64,000 nt of DNA from Streptomyces sp. cg36 (GTDB lineage: Bacteria > Actinomycetota > Actinomycetes > Streptomycetales > Streptomycetaceae): the NCBI RefSeq assembly GCF_041080675.1, contig NZ_CP163520.1, forward strand, positions 1,240,001-1,304,000. The letters are read 5' to 3'. A program made the position numbers and the translations under genes. How positions within the stretch are numbered: position 1 is the first letter of the stretch; every line of letters starts with the position of its first letter. Of this stretch, positions 56,172-64,000 are shown piece after piece. A model generated the notes under the pieces. It had not been told where the DNA came from, did no database searches, and was given only the letters and a program-made list of their open reading frames with translations.

Positions 56172-58839
56172 CGAGCGTGACCGCGAAGCCGCGCGAGGTC
56201 GCGATCGAGGCCGTCTTCACCTCCGTCACACCGGTCGCGGCGTCGTAGAACCAGCCCTGCCCCGCCGCCGCCAGCTCCTGCGCGGAGCCGTAGTGGCGCA
56301 GCCGCTCACCGCCCGCCGTGACGACACCGGGCGCGGACTTCGCGTGCACGGTGAAGCGGTACGCGCGGGTGGCGGGCTTGCCGCTGTAGCTGCCCACGCT
56401 CGGGCCGACCTGGATGACCGAGGCCCGGCCTGCGGTGTGGACCTGGACCTTCTGGGTGGCCGAGGCGCCCTGGGCGAACTGCCGGGTGACGCCGTCGTCC
56501 TCGTACAGCGTGTAGGAGGACTTCCCCGTCTGCGGGTAGATGTCGTAGTCCAGCTCGCCCTTGTCGCGGGTCTGCCAGGACAGCGTGCCCTTGGGCCACA
56601 TCGGGACGATCGAGCCGCCCCGGACGAACAGCGGGAGGGTGTCGAGCGGCGCCTTGTAGCCGTTGACCGTGGTCGGCCCCTGGTAGGTCTTGCCGGTCCA
56701 GTAGTCCGTCCAGGTGCCCTTCGGCAGGTAGATGCCGTCGCGCACCTCGGTGTCGCTGTAGACCGGGGCGACCAGGAAGTCGGGGCCCGCCAGGAACTCG
56801 TACTTGGCGTTCGCACCCAGGGTGTTGGGGTCGTCCGGGTACTCCAGGGAGAGCGGCCGGACCGCGCCGACGCCGGTCTTCGTGGCCTCCTTGGAGAGCC
56901 CGTACATGTACGGGATGAGCCGCTCCTTGAGCTGGAGGTACTTGCGGTTGATGGAGGTGTACGGCTCGCCGTCCAGCCAGGGCTGCTGGTCGTGCGGCTT
57001 CTTGGTGGTGAGGTCGCTCGACCAGCCGTCCATGGTCATGATGGCGGGCAGGAACGCCTTCCACTGGAGGTCGCGGGCGTACATCTTCGGGTCGTGGCCG
57101 TAGATGCTGCCCACGTCACCGGTGTTGTAGGCGATGCCGGAGAGCGTGGCGCCCGCGTAGGTGGGGATCTGCCAGCGGATGTAGTCCCAGCTCAGCTTCT
57201 GGTCGCCGCTCCACAGGACGCCGCAGCGCTGGGCGCCCGCCCAGGAGACCGGCAGCCAGACGAAGCCGCGGGCGTCGCTGTTGTCCTCGATCCCGGCCTT
57301 CGCCTTGTCGCAGCCGTCGAGGGCGAAGCCGTAGCCGTTGCCGACCCAGGCCACGTCCAGCTTGGCGACCCGCTGGCCCGCCTTGACCTGGTCGGCGAGC
57401 TTGTCGAGGCCGTCCTGGGTCCACAGCCCCAGCTGGGCGTTGTGCGCGTTCAGGCCCTGACCGGTCTCGGCGAGGTTCTCGTAGCCGCAGCCGTAGCCGT
57501 CGTTGACGAGCATCCAGCCGAGCGGCATCTGGTTCTGGGTGTAGCCGTCGGCGACCTTGAGCGCGTCCAGGGTGTGGCGCTCGCCCCGGTTGGCGTTGTG
57601 CAGGTAGCAGTCGGAGTCGCCGGGTTCGAGGCCGTAGACCGGCGGCATGAACGGCTTGCCCACCAGGGAGGTGTACTTGCCGATCACGGACTTCACGTCA
57701 CCGGTGAAGTAGTAGGCGTCCAGGCGCCGTTCCTGCTGGCCGGTGCGGACCCGGGGCCCGAAGTCGTAGACGCCGGGCGTCATGGTGTTGCGGAAGACGC
57801 CGTAGCCCGCCGAGGAGACGTAGAACGGCTGGGAGTTGTTCCAGCCGCCCTCGTTCCAGTTGGTGTTGTTGCCGACGTTCATCACCTGGTCGCGGTGCGA
57901 GAAGCTGCCGTTCTGCTCGCCGCCGCCGAAGAACTGCTCGTCGGCGCCGCGCGCGAGGCTCTGGCGCAGCCCGCCGCCGGTCCAGCGCAGCGGGTCGGCC
58001 TCCTGCCAGATGGGGGTGCGGTTGTCGGCCTTGTAGAGGCCGAACCGCAGCGGCTTCTTGTAGACGCGCAGGACCGTGCCCTTGGCGCGGACGCCGTAGT
58101 AGGTGCCGGCGTCGAAGGAGCGGGTGCCGCGCTGGGGCGTGGGCCGGTGCTGGATCATCCGGCTGCCGGGCGGGTCGGCGAGGACGCCGTCCGGCGACGC
58201 CTGGAGGCGCAGGGTGTCGTCGGCGAAGAACTCGGCGCGCGCCTTGAGGGCGCCCGCCGCGATCTCGTACGTCCCGTCGCGCCCCGAGAAGGCGGTCAGG
58301 TTCCCTGCGTCGCTCGGCTCGGGCAGGTACGCCTTGCCGGTGAAGGAGTTGTCGTGCACGTCGTAGGGCACGACGACCACGTGGTACGTGCCCGACGCCT
58401 TGGGGATGACGGTGGCCTCGGGGTCGGCTGTGCCGGCGCTCTCGGCGACCTTCTTGCCGGCCGAGTCGTAGATGTAGAGGTCGAAGTCGTCGGTGGGCTT
58501 CTCCCACTGGATGGATACGGGGACACCGCCCTCCGGGTTGTCGTCCCACTGCCCGGCCGGGGCGTCGACCGTCAGGTCGAAGCGGGCGCAGACGGCGTTG
58601 GCGGGGTCCTCGGCGGCCGTGCCGCACTTGTCGGGCGAGCCGACCGTGCCCTTGGGATAGACGGGGCTCTGCCACGTCAGGCTCTTGGAGGCGGAGTCGA
58701 GGGTGCCGGCGGGAGGGGTGGCGCCGGGGGCGCCGTCCGCCGCCGAGGCGGCGGGGACGGTGAGCGCGGTCAGGGTGAGTGAGGCCGCCGCGAGCACGGC
58801 GGCGGCCAGTCTCCCCTGGCGGTGGCGAAGTTTCCGCAA
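56167..58839 (-). CDS. Secreted glycoside hydrolase, family 31 type
   Basis: 890 aa from TTG 58839, chosen because GGAG lies 8 bp upstream and a signal peptide (RLAAAVLAAASLTLTALTVP, ending ASA) follows. An N-terminal PPC/carbohydrate-binding-like domain (about 60-190, DFDLYIYDSAGKKVAES) precedes a GH31 barrel (VYGLEPGDSDCYLHN, KLDVAWVGNGYGFALDGC, YNTGDVGSIYGHDPKMYAR, FLVAPVYSD) and a C-terminal DUF5110-type beta domain (YTLYEDDGVTRQF). Probably an extracellular alpha-glycosidase; sugar specificity is not decidable. Cys are few. Confidence 0.9.
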   Translation of the reverse strand: MRKLRHRQGRLAAAVLAAASLTLTALTVPAASAADGAPGATPPAGTLDSASKSLTWQSPVYPKGTVGSPDKCGTAAEDPANAVCARFDLTVDAPAGQWDDNPEGGVPVSIQWEKPTDDFDLYIYDSAGKKVAESAGTADPEATVIPKASGTYHVVVVPYDVHDNSFTGKAYLPEPSDAGNLTAFSGRDGTYEIAAGALKARAEFFADDTLRLQASPDGVLADPPGSRMIQHRPTPQRGTRSFDAGTYYGVRAKGTVLRVYKKPLRFGLYKADNRTPIWQEADPLRWTGGGLRQSLARGADEQFFGGGEQNGSFSHRDQVMNVGNNTNWNEGGWNNSQPFYVSSAGYGVFRNTMTPGVYDFGPRVRTGQQERRLDAYYFTGDVKSVIGKYTSLVGKPFMPPVYGLEPGDSDCYLHNANRGERHTLDALKVADGYTQNQMPLGWMLVNDGYGCGYENLAETGQGLNAHNAQLGLWTQDGLDKLADQVKAGQRVAKLDVAWVGNGYGFALDGCDKAKAGIEDNSDARGFVWLPVSWAGAQRCGVLWSGDQKLSWDYIRWQIPTYAGATLSGIAYNTGDVGSIYGHDPKMYARDLQWKAFLPAIMTMDGWSSDLTTKKPHDQQPWLDGEPYTSINRKYLQLKERLIPYMYGLSKEATKTGVGAVRPLSLEYPDDPNTLGANAKYEFLAGPDFLVAPVYSDTEVRDGIYLPKGTWTDYWTGKTYQGPTTVNGYKAPLDTLPLFVRGGSIVPMWPKGTLSWQTRDKGELDYDIYPQTGKSSYTLYEDDGVTRQFAQGASATQKVQVHTAGRASVIQVGPSVGSYSGKPATRAYRFTVHAKSAPGVVTAGGERLRHYGSAQELAAAGQGWFYDAATGVTEVKTASIATSRGFAVTLG

Positions 58840-59115
58840 GGAGTGTTCTCCGTTCGTACCGAGTCGCCCGTACCGAGCTGGTTCCGAACAACGAAGTGAG
58901 CAACGCGTGCGCATTAATGCTTGGAACGATGGATTTTCGAGCATCAAGATTCATGACGAGGCCAGTACATGTCAACGCCTTCGCGGATACCGGACAGGTA
59001 AAGCCCGAGCCCCGACCCGGTGTGCGAGCGGCGCGAGTTGATCCATTGCGTCACCTTGACGATATTCGGGGAGGCCGATATCGTCGCGCTGACGAAAACC
59101 GAAGGGGGGCCTTCC

Positions 59116-60126
59116 ATGGCCGACATCGACCGGCGGTTCGGCTGGCGCCATCTGCGCAGCGCGCCCACCGCCCACATCCGCCACCACCGCCAGGGCAGGC
59201 TCGTCCACGACGGCCCGGGACTGAGCTTCTGGTTCCGGCCGCTGACCGCCGCGCTCTCCGAAGTGCCGGTCGACGACCGGGAGTTGTCGATGGCCTTCCA
59301 CGCCCGCACCGCCGACTTCCAGGACGTCACCGTGCAGGCGACGGTGACCTACCGGATCAGCGACCCGGCCGTCGCCGCCGCCCGGCTCGACTTCTCCGTC
59401 GACCCCGACACCGGGGCCTGGCGCGGCGCCCCGCTGGAGCAGCTGTCCACCCTGCTCACCGAGACCGCCCAGGAGCGCGCCCTGGACACCCTGGCGCGCA
59501 CCCCGCTGGCGGCGGCCCTGGTCGACGGGGTCGCCTCGGTGCGGGAGCGGATCGCCGAGGGCCTCGCGGCCGAGCCCAGGCTGCCCGCCACCGGCATCGA
59601 GGTGGTGGCGGTCCGGGTGGTCGCCGTGCGGCCCGAGCCGGAGGTGGAGCGGGCGCTGCGCACCCCCGCCCGCGAGCAGATCCAGCAGGAGGCCGACCGG
59701 GCGACCTACGAGCGCCGGGCCGTCGCCGTCGAGCGGGAGCGCGCCATCGCCGAGAACGAACTGGCCAGCCGCATCGAACTGGCCCGCAGGGAAGAGCAGT
59801 TGGTCGAGCAGCGCGGCACCAACGCCCGCCGCGAGGCCGAGGAGGACGCGGCGGCCGACGCCGTGCGCGCCCGCGCCGAGGCGGCCCGCACGGTACGGCT
59901 CGCCGAGGCGCAGGCCGAGGCGGCGCGCACCACCGGCGAGGCGCGGGCCGAGGCCCAGGCCGCCTGGCTGCGGGTGCACGGCGAGAGCACCCCGGCGACC
60001 CTGAACGCGCTGACCGCCGCCCGTCTCGCCGAGAACCTGCCCCGCATCGACAGCCTCACCGTCTCCCCGGACGTCCTGACCGGTCTGCTCGCCAGGCTGG
60101 GCCGCGCCGACGGGGAGCGCGGGTGA
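59116..60126 (+). CDS. SPFH/band-7 domain protein
   Basis: 336 aa. SPFH fold in the N-terminal half (HARTADFQDVTVQATVTYRI, LPATGIEVVAVRVVAVRPE) followed by a long Glu/Arg/Ala coiled coil (about 195-290). There is no clear N-terminal membrane helix, so it may be cytosolic or peripheral, unlike most flotillin-like proteins. Coupled to the downstream NAD-kinase-like gene (GTGA overlap), so the two products probably work together. AAGGGGGG precedes the ATG. Confidence 0.88.
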   Translation: MADIDRRFGWRHLRSAPTAHIRHHRQGRLVHDGPGLSFWFRPLTAALSEVPVDDRELSMAFHARTADFQDVTVQATVTYRISDPAVAAARLDFSVDPDTGAWRGAPLEQLSTLLTETAQERALDTLARTPLAAALVDGVASVRERIAEGLAAEPRLPATGIEVVAVRVVAVRPEPEVERALRTPAREQIQQEADRATYERRAVAVERERAIAENELASRIELARREEQLVEQRGTNARREAEEDAAADAVRARAEAARTVRLAEAQAEAARTTGEARAEAQAAWLRVHGESTPATLNALTAARLAENLPRIDSLTVSPDVLTGLLARLGRADGERG

Positions 60127-61019
60127 GCCTCGCGCCGCGCGCCGTGGTCGTCCACCGCACCACGGAGTACGAGGAGTTGCTGGCCCGGCACGGCACCCAC
60201 GGCCAGGCCGCGTTCTTCCTGGCCTCGCGCGGGCGCTCGCTCGACGAGGTGGCCGAGCGGCACCGGCGCGCCCGGCGCGCGCTGGCCGAGGTCGACGCGG
60301 CGGTGCCGCTGCAGTGGCGCCGCTCGCGCGTGGAGCGCGCGGACCTGGACCGGTTCCTGTTCGCCCCCGAGGACGTCGTGGTGGTGGTCGGGCAGGACGG
60401 TCTGGTGGCCAACGCGGCCAAGTACCTGCGCGGCCAGCCGGTGGTGGGCATCGACGCGGACCCCGGCCGCAACGCGGGCGTCCTGGTGCGCCACCGCCCC
60501 TCCGACGCGGCCCGGCTGCTGCCCGCCGCACTCTCCGCCACCGGCGCCGACGAGCTGACCATGGTGGAGGCGGTCGCGGACGACACCCAGCGGCTGCTCG
60601 CGCTCAACGAGATCTATCTGGGCCCGCCCGGCCACCAGACCGCCCGCTACCGCCTCGGCCCCGACGAGCCGGACGCACCGGGCGAGGCGCAGGCGTCCTC
60701 GGGCCTGCTGGTCGGCACCGGGACCGGGGCGACGGGCTGGCTGCGCTCGCTGTGGCAGCAGCGCGGCAGCGCGCTCGCCCTGCCGGGCCCGGCCGAGGAC
60801 CGGCTGATCTGGTTCGTACGGGAGGCATGGCCCTCCCCCACCACCGGAACCTCCCTGGTGGAAGGGGCACTTGAGGGGGACGAGCGGCTGCGGGTCAGCG
60901 TCGAGTCGGACCGGCTGGTGGCGTTCGGTGACGGGATCGAGTCCGACGCACTGGAGCTGACATGGGGTCAGACGGTGTGCGTGGGACGGTCGGAGACGGC
61001 GCTGCGCCTGGTCGGCTGA
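60123..61019 (+). CDS. NAD-kinase-like protein
   Basis: 298 aa from GTG 60123. It resembles the ATP-NAD kinase fold: VVVVGQDGLVANAAKYLRGQ (degenerate GGDG), PVVGIDADPGRNAGVL, SSGLLVGTGTGATGW and a late GDGIESDALEL. The first Gly of GGDG is replaced (VGQDG), so catalysis is uncertain. Forms a two-gene unit with the SPFH protein. Primary NadK is expected elsewhere in the genome. Confidence 0.8.
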   Translation: MSLAPRAVVVHRTTEYEELLARHGTHGQAAFFLASRGRSLDEVAERHRRARRALAEVDAAVPLQWRRSRVERADLDRFLFAPEDVVVVVGQDGLVANAAKYLRGQPVVGIDADPGRNAGVLVRHRPSDAARLLPAALSATGADELTMVEAVADDTQRLLALNEIYLGPPGHQTARYRLGPDEPDAPGEAQASSGLLVGTGTGATGWLRSLWQQRGSALALPGPAEDRLIWFVREAWPSPTTGTSLVEGALEGDERLRVSVESDRLVAFGDGIESDALELTWGQTVCVGRSETALRLVG

Positions 61020-61140
61020 CCCGCGGCCACCGCCGTCACCGGACCCCCGTGAGCCCCCTCACACCCGTGCACCGGCCAGTAATGACGTTGACCCTGTAAG
61101 GACCGAGAAATACGCTTCTTTCATGTTCGTCACGGGGTAA

Positions 61141-61165
61141 GATCACCGCTCTTCGAGCGGTGATC
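61141..61165. other. Perfect 11-bp inverted repeat upstream of the SARP gene
   Basis: GATCACCGCTC and its exact complement around a TTC loop, 86 bp before the SARP start and 121 bp after the NAD-kinase-like stop. It may be a terminator or an operator. Confidence 0.6.
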
Positions 61166-61251
61166 ATCAATATCCGCCGGCACCGCCGGAAGATCCTGGT
61201 CCGGCGTCGGCGGAGTCGAAGGATTCCAGCACGAAGCACGGGGGAAGCACG

Positions 61252-62013
61252 TTGAAAGTTCGTCTGCTCGGATCTCTGGAAATCACCGACGGCCATCACA
61301 CGTTCCGGATTCCCGGCGAGAAATTACGCGCGATCGTCGCCGCGCTCGCCCTTTCGCCGAACCGGCCGGTCTCACGTCACGATCTCATCGACGAGCTGTG
61401 GGGCGAGCACCTGCCCCGCAACGCGGAGAACTCGCTGCAGGGCCATGTGGCCCGGCTGCGCCGCATCGTCGAGTCCCGCACCGGCCGCGACGGGCCGCGC
61501 GGCCTGATCCAGACGTCCGGTTTCGGCTATGCGCTCTCCCTGCCCGAACGGGACGTGGACGCCGCCCTGTTCACCGCCCTGGTCCGGCAGGCCACCGCCG
61601 CCCGCCGGGTCGGGCCGGAGCGGGTGGTGCGCCTGCTCACCGAGGCGCTGGCGCTGTGGCGCGGGCCCGCGCTGGTCGACACCGGCCAGGGCATGATCAG
61701 CCGGCTCGCCTACACCCGGCTCACCGAGGTGCGGCTGATGGCGTACGAGCACCTCTTCGACGCCCAGCTCGACCTGGGCAGGCACCGCGAAGTGGTCACC
61801 GAGCTCCAGCAGCTGCACACGCAGTACCCGCTGCGCGAGCGGTTCTGCGAGCAGCTCATCACCGCGCTGTACCGGTCGGGCCGCCAGGCCGAGGCGCTCG
61901 ACGCCTACCACCGCACCCGGCAGCGCCTCTCGCACCACCTGGGCCTGGAGCCCGGGGACGCGCTGCGCGCCCGCTTCCAGGACATCCTGCGCAGAGAGCC
62001 CGCCGCCATCTGA
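61252..62013 (+). CDS. SARP-family transcriptional activator with a TTA codon
   Basis: 253 aa from TTG 61252 (GGGGGAAG upstream). N-terminal OmpR-like winged helix (about 1-95; SRHDLIDELWGEHLPRNAEN, LQGHVARLRRIVES) and a bacterial transcriptional activation domain (about 100-245; YPLRERFCEQLITALYRSGR, ALDAYHRTRQRLSHHLGLEPG). A stand-alone SARP of the type that switches on secondary-metabolite genes. Codon 25 is TTA (61324-61326), so translation probably needs bldA. Repeats with 11-bp spacing lie near the adjacent leftward genes. Confidence 0.93.
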   Translation: MKVRLLGSLEITDGHHTFRIPGEKLRAIVAALALSPNRPVSRHDLIDELWGEHLPRNAENSLQGHVARLRRIVESRTGRDGPRGLIQTSGFGYALSLPERDVDAALFTALVRQATAARRVGPERVVRLLTEALALWRGPALVDTGQGMISRLAYTRLTEVRLMAYEHLFDAQLDLGRHREVVTELQQLHTQYPLRERFCEQLITALYRSGRQAEALDAYHRTRQRLSHHLGLEPGDALRARFQDILRREPAAI

Positions 62014-62065
62014 CCGCGCCCGGCCCCGCACCGCCCGCTGCCGCGCCCCTGGAAGGCTCCGGACG

Positions 62066-62998
62066 TCACAATGCCCGGGCCGGGCGCAGCAGTTGGCCGA
62101 GGGCCTCGGCGGCGGCCCGGCCGCGCCAGGCCAGATAGCCGGGCTGCATCAGGTGCGGGTCCCAGATCCGCTGGTGGGCCAGGCGCCGGGCCGACGGGTG
62201 CCCGGCACGGCCGGCCAGCGCCCGCAGCAGCCGGGCCGCCGCCCGGCCCGGCGTGCCCACCTCGTACTGCGCGCCGAGCCCGGCCAGCGGGGTGAACCCG
62301 AGGTGCAGCCACTGCGCCCGCTCGGCCGAGAAGACCCGTACGGCTTCGAGGCCGACGGCCGCCAGGGCGCCGGGCGCGGTACCCGGCGCCGTCCGCGCCG
62401 CCTGGTGCAGCCAGCCGGGGCGGGAGCCGAGGACCGGCACGTACGCGACGTACGCGACGACCCGGTCCCCGACGCGCCCGGCGAACACCCTTCGCGGACC
62501 CGCCCCTTCGCGCCCGCCCCACTCGCGGATCCGGTCCGCGATGTCCTCGTGCGCCACTTCCCCGGCGGTCAGGCCCGCCGCCCACGCCCCGGACACCGTC
62601 TCGCGCAGTTCGGCCAGGCGGGGTCCGGCGAGGCGGAATTCGGGCAGGTAGACCGAGTACGAGGAGCCCGCCTGGTTCACCGTGAAGCCGCAGCGGGCGA
62701 AGAGTTCGGCGTCGGGGCGGCGCAGCCGGGTGGCGACCGCCTTGCGGCGGTGCTCACCGGCGAATTCCACGAAAGCCCGCAGCAGTCCCTCCTGGGCGTC
62801 GTCCGGGGCTATCACTCCCCCGGTCTGATGGAGATATCCACCGCGCGCCCGATAGGGAATGACTCCCTCCTTGCCCGCCACCGTGAAGCACTCGTTTCCC
62901 TGGCCCCTCGTGAGGAACGCGCTCGGATTGTCGCCGTAGGCGCGCAGGGCTCCCGATATCGTGTCGCCGCGGTCCACGGCGAAGCTGCCGACGCTCAT
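62066..62998 (-). CDS. DUF2156 (LPG-synthase C-terminal type) protein
   Basis: 310 aa, stand-alone GNAT-like domain of the phosphatidylglycerol lysyltransferase C-terminal family: GNECFTVAGKEGVIPYRARG, FARCGFTVNQAGSSYSVYLP, WLHLGFTPLAGLGAQYEV. No membrane segment, so it is not a complete LysX/MprF; possibly an aminoacyl- or acyl-transferase using tRNA or CoA donors. AGGGGGG precedes the ATG. The region in front of it carries two 11-bp-spaced repeats. Confidence 0.82.
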   Translation of the reverse strand: MSVGSFAVDRGDTISGALRAYGDNPSAFLTRGQGNECFTVAGKEGVIPYRARGGYLHQTGGVIAPDDAQEGLLRAFVEFAGEHRRKAVATRLRRPDAELFARCGFTVNQAGSSYSVYLPEFRLAGPRLAELRETVSGAWAAGLTAGEVAHEDIADRIREWGGREGAGPRRVFAGRVGDRVVAYVAYVPVLGSRPGWLHQAARTAPGTAPGALAAVGLEAVRVFSAERAQWLHLGFTPLAGLGAQYEVGTPGRAAARLLRALAGRAGHPSARRLAHQRIWDPHLMQPGYLAWRGRAAAEALGQLLRPARAL

Positions 62999-63060
62999 GA
63001 CATTCCCCCCTGTCGTGAGCGCATCGTCGCAGCCGCGCGTTCCACACCCCTGACGCCGCC

Positions 63061-63078
63061 GTCTCAGCGCGGTCTCAG
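63061..63078 (-). promoter_or_regulatory. 11-bp-spaced heptamer repeats upstream of DUF2156 gene
   Basis: GTCTCAG at 63061 and 63072 (CTGAGAC on the minus strand), exactly 11 bp apart, 63-80 bp upstream of the DUF2156 start. Heptameric direct repeats with 11-bp spacing are the known layout of SARP binding sites. Confidence 0.6.
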
Positions 63079-63089
63079 CCCGTTCTCCG

Positions 63090-63764
63090 CTATCCCGGGA
63101 GCCGCGCCGCCAGCGCCCGTACCACCGCCGCCGCGGCCACCGCGTGGCCCCGGCTGTTGAGGCGGCCCGGCTGCGGGCCCCACAGTCCGGCCGGGTCGGC
63201 CGTCCCGCGCTGCTCCATCAGGTCGACGTACAGAGCCCCATGACGGAGCGTCACTATGTTCAGCCGCTCCACCAGCAGGCGCTGGCGCGCGCGGATCCGG
63301 TCGCGCAGGGCGGCGGGCACCTGTCCGGAGGCGGCCCAGTCCGGCGGGCTGACCACCACCGTATGCCCGCACCGTGCCTCTTTCAACGAGGCCAGAATTC
63401 GGCTGAGTTCGCTCTCCACCACGTCCGCGTCGAAGCCGCGCGCCCGCACGTCCGGACCGCCGCAGGCGAGCAGCGCCAGGTCGGCCCGGAAGGCGACCGC
63501 CTGGGCGAGCTGGCGGGAGCGGACCTCGGCGAGCACGAGTTCGCGCCGGGCCTGCACCAGGAGGCAGGCGAGACCGGGCCGGGCCTCGCGCAGCGCCCGG
63601 GCCACCCGGTCCGGCCAGACCCGGGGCCGGTAGCCGGGGACGGCGGCGCCCCGGGCGAGTCTGCCCTCCTGCCCGCTGAGGACCACGGCCCGCCGCCAGT
63701 CGGGCCCGGCCAGCAGGTCCCGGGCCTCGCCCGGCCGCAGACAGCGCGGATCGGCGTCCTCCAT
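63090..63764 (-). CDS. Degenerate SGNH-hydrolase-like protein
   Basis: 224 aa from ATG 63764 (the frame stays open further upstream). The fold is suggested by VVLSGQEGRLARG in place of block I (GDSL), DLALLACGGPDV in place of block III (GxND) and a C-terminal LNSRGHAVAAAAV resembling block V. The nucleophile Ser of GDS(L) is not in its normal setting, so hydrolase activity is doubtful. Same strand and repeat-type control region as the DUF2156 gene. Confidence 0.6.
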   Translation of the reverse strand: MEDADPRCLRPGEARDLLAGPDWRRAVVLSGQEGRLARGAAVPGYRPRVWPDRVARALREARPGLACLLVQARRELVLAEVRSRQLAQAVAFRADLALLACGGPDVRARGFDADVVESELSRILASLKEARCGHTVVVSPPDWAASGQVPAALRDRIRARQRLLVERLNIVTLRHGALYVDLMEQRGTADPAGLWGPQPGRLNSRGHAVAAAAVVRALAARLPG

Positions 63765-64000
63765 CGCACAGCCCAGCCTTTCGCTCAACCCCGCGCTGCC
63801 GTCGTAGTGACCCCGGCCCGGCCGAGTCAACCGGGCGGGGCGCGGCGGCGGCCGGGCCGGGGCGGATCGGGCCACCTCGGCGGGGGCGGGGGCGCCGTCG
63901 GCGGATCCGCCGGGTGAGACGCCCGTCTCAGCGGGGTCTCAGCGCGGTCTCAGCGGCCACCGCGAGGATCCATCCGTACGCCGACGGGAGAGGTACCCGA
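63765..64000. other. Right-end intergenic region with 11-bp-spaced repeats
   Basis: 236 bp to the window end. It holds GTCTCAG at 63925, 63936 and 63947, each exactly 11 bp apart, plus the inverted TGAGACGCCCGTCTCA (63915-63930). No gene starts inside the window, but GGGAGAGG near 63990 could be a ribosome site for a gene that begins beyond it. Confidence 0.65.

Overview
The window is very GC-rich chromosomal DNA with strong third-position G/C bias, frequent GTG/TTG starts, many ATGA/GTGA gene overlaps and several actinomycete-type families (class F sortase, RpfD-like hydrolase, SARP, SCO0930-type lipoprotein, DUF574 methyltransferase, ECF sigma and zinc anti-sigma proteins). It is almost certainly a Streptomyces or close relative. 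From memory, the order sdh locus / GGDEF-EAL protein / repeat lipoprotein and later rpfD / gnd matches one arm of the S. coelicolor chromosome (SCO0922 to SCO0975 region), so this looks like conserved arm DNA rather than a plasmid or prophage. There are no insertion sequences, integrases, rRNA genes or CRISPR arrays; the only RNA gene seen is one tRNA-Pro.

Layout. 0.1-9.6 kb: a secreted protein, a B-type succinate dehydrogenase operon (sdhCAB) with a divergent LysR gene, a PAS-GGDEF-EAL cyclic-di-GMP protein coupled to a DUF574 methyltransferase, and a Lipoprotein_15-repeat lipoprotein. 9.8-14.4 kb: cell-surface genes, including two convergent C-terminally anchored paralogues next to a class F sortase and a polysaccharide deacetylase. 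14.5-19.6 kb: LysX (lysyl-phosphatidylglycerol synthase fused to lysyl-tRNA synthetase), a universal stress protein and a CapA-like lipoprotein. 19.8-27.4 kb: regulators (ECF sigma, two zinc-type anti-sigma proteins, LytTR regulator, PAS-GAF-SpoIIE-HATPase phosphatase), an Fpg-type DNA glycosylase, a DUF6777 lipoprotein and a very small ORF. 27.7-38.3 kb: metabolism and envelope (PhnZ-like HD oxygenase, SDR, FhuF-like reductase, DMT transporter, RpfD-like hydrolase, Gnd, racemase-like protein, PanD, DoxX, M56 peptidase). 38.3-45.4 kb: BlaI repressor, a DedA-PAP2-PAP2 membrane operon, a Tat-exported deacetylase-like lipoprotein, an AraC regulator and an ABC exporter. 45.6-55.9 kb: tRNA-Pro, DUF309, lutABC lactate utilisation, a P450, an aldolase/SIS/DeoR sugar module, and a TetR-controlled PAP2-DMT pair. 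56-61 kb: a secreted GH31 glycosidase and an SPFH/NAD-kinase-like pair. 61-64 kb: a SARP activator, a DUF2156 protein and a degenerate SGNH protein; this looks like the edge of a SARP-controlled gene set running off the right end.

The most notable non-coding signals are: (i) tandem direct repeats (7-, 8-, 11-, 14- and 17-bp periods) that start exactly on the stop codon of at least six genes, including two large heptamer arrays of the same family; (ii) direct repeats spaced exactly 11 bp, the spacing expected for SARP binding sites, next to the SARP gene; (iii) clear operator palindromes for the LysR, BlaI and TetR regulators and a perfect LexA-type box; (iv) several perfect hairpin terminators. 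Two genes carry rare TTA leucine codons (the SARP gene and a hypothetical gene at 20.6 kb), so their translation probably depends on bldA. Gene calls and motifs come from reading the sequence; family names come from motif recognition without any database search.
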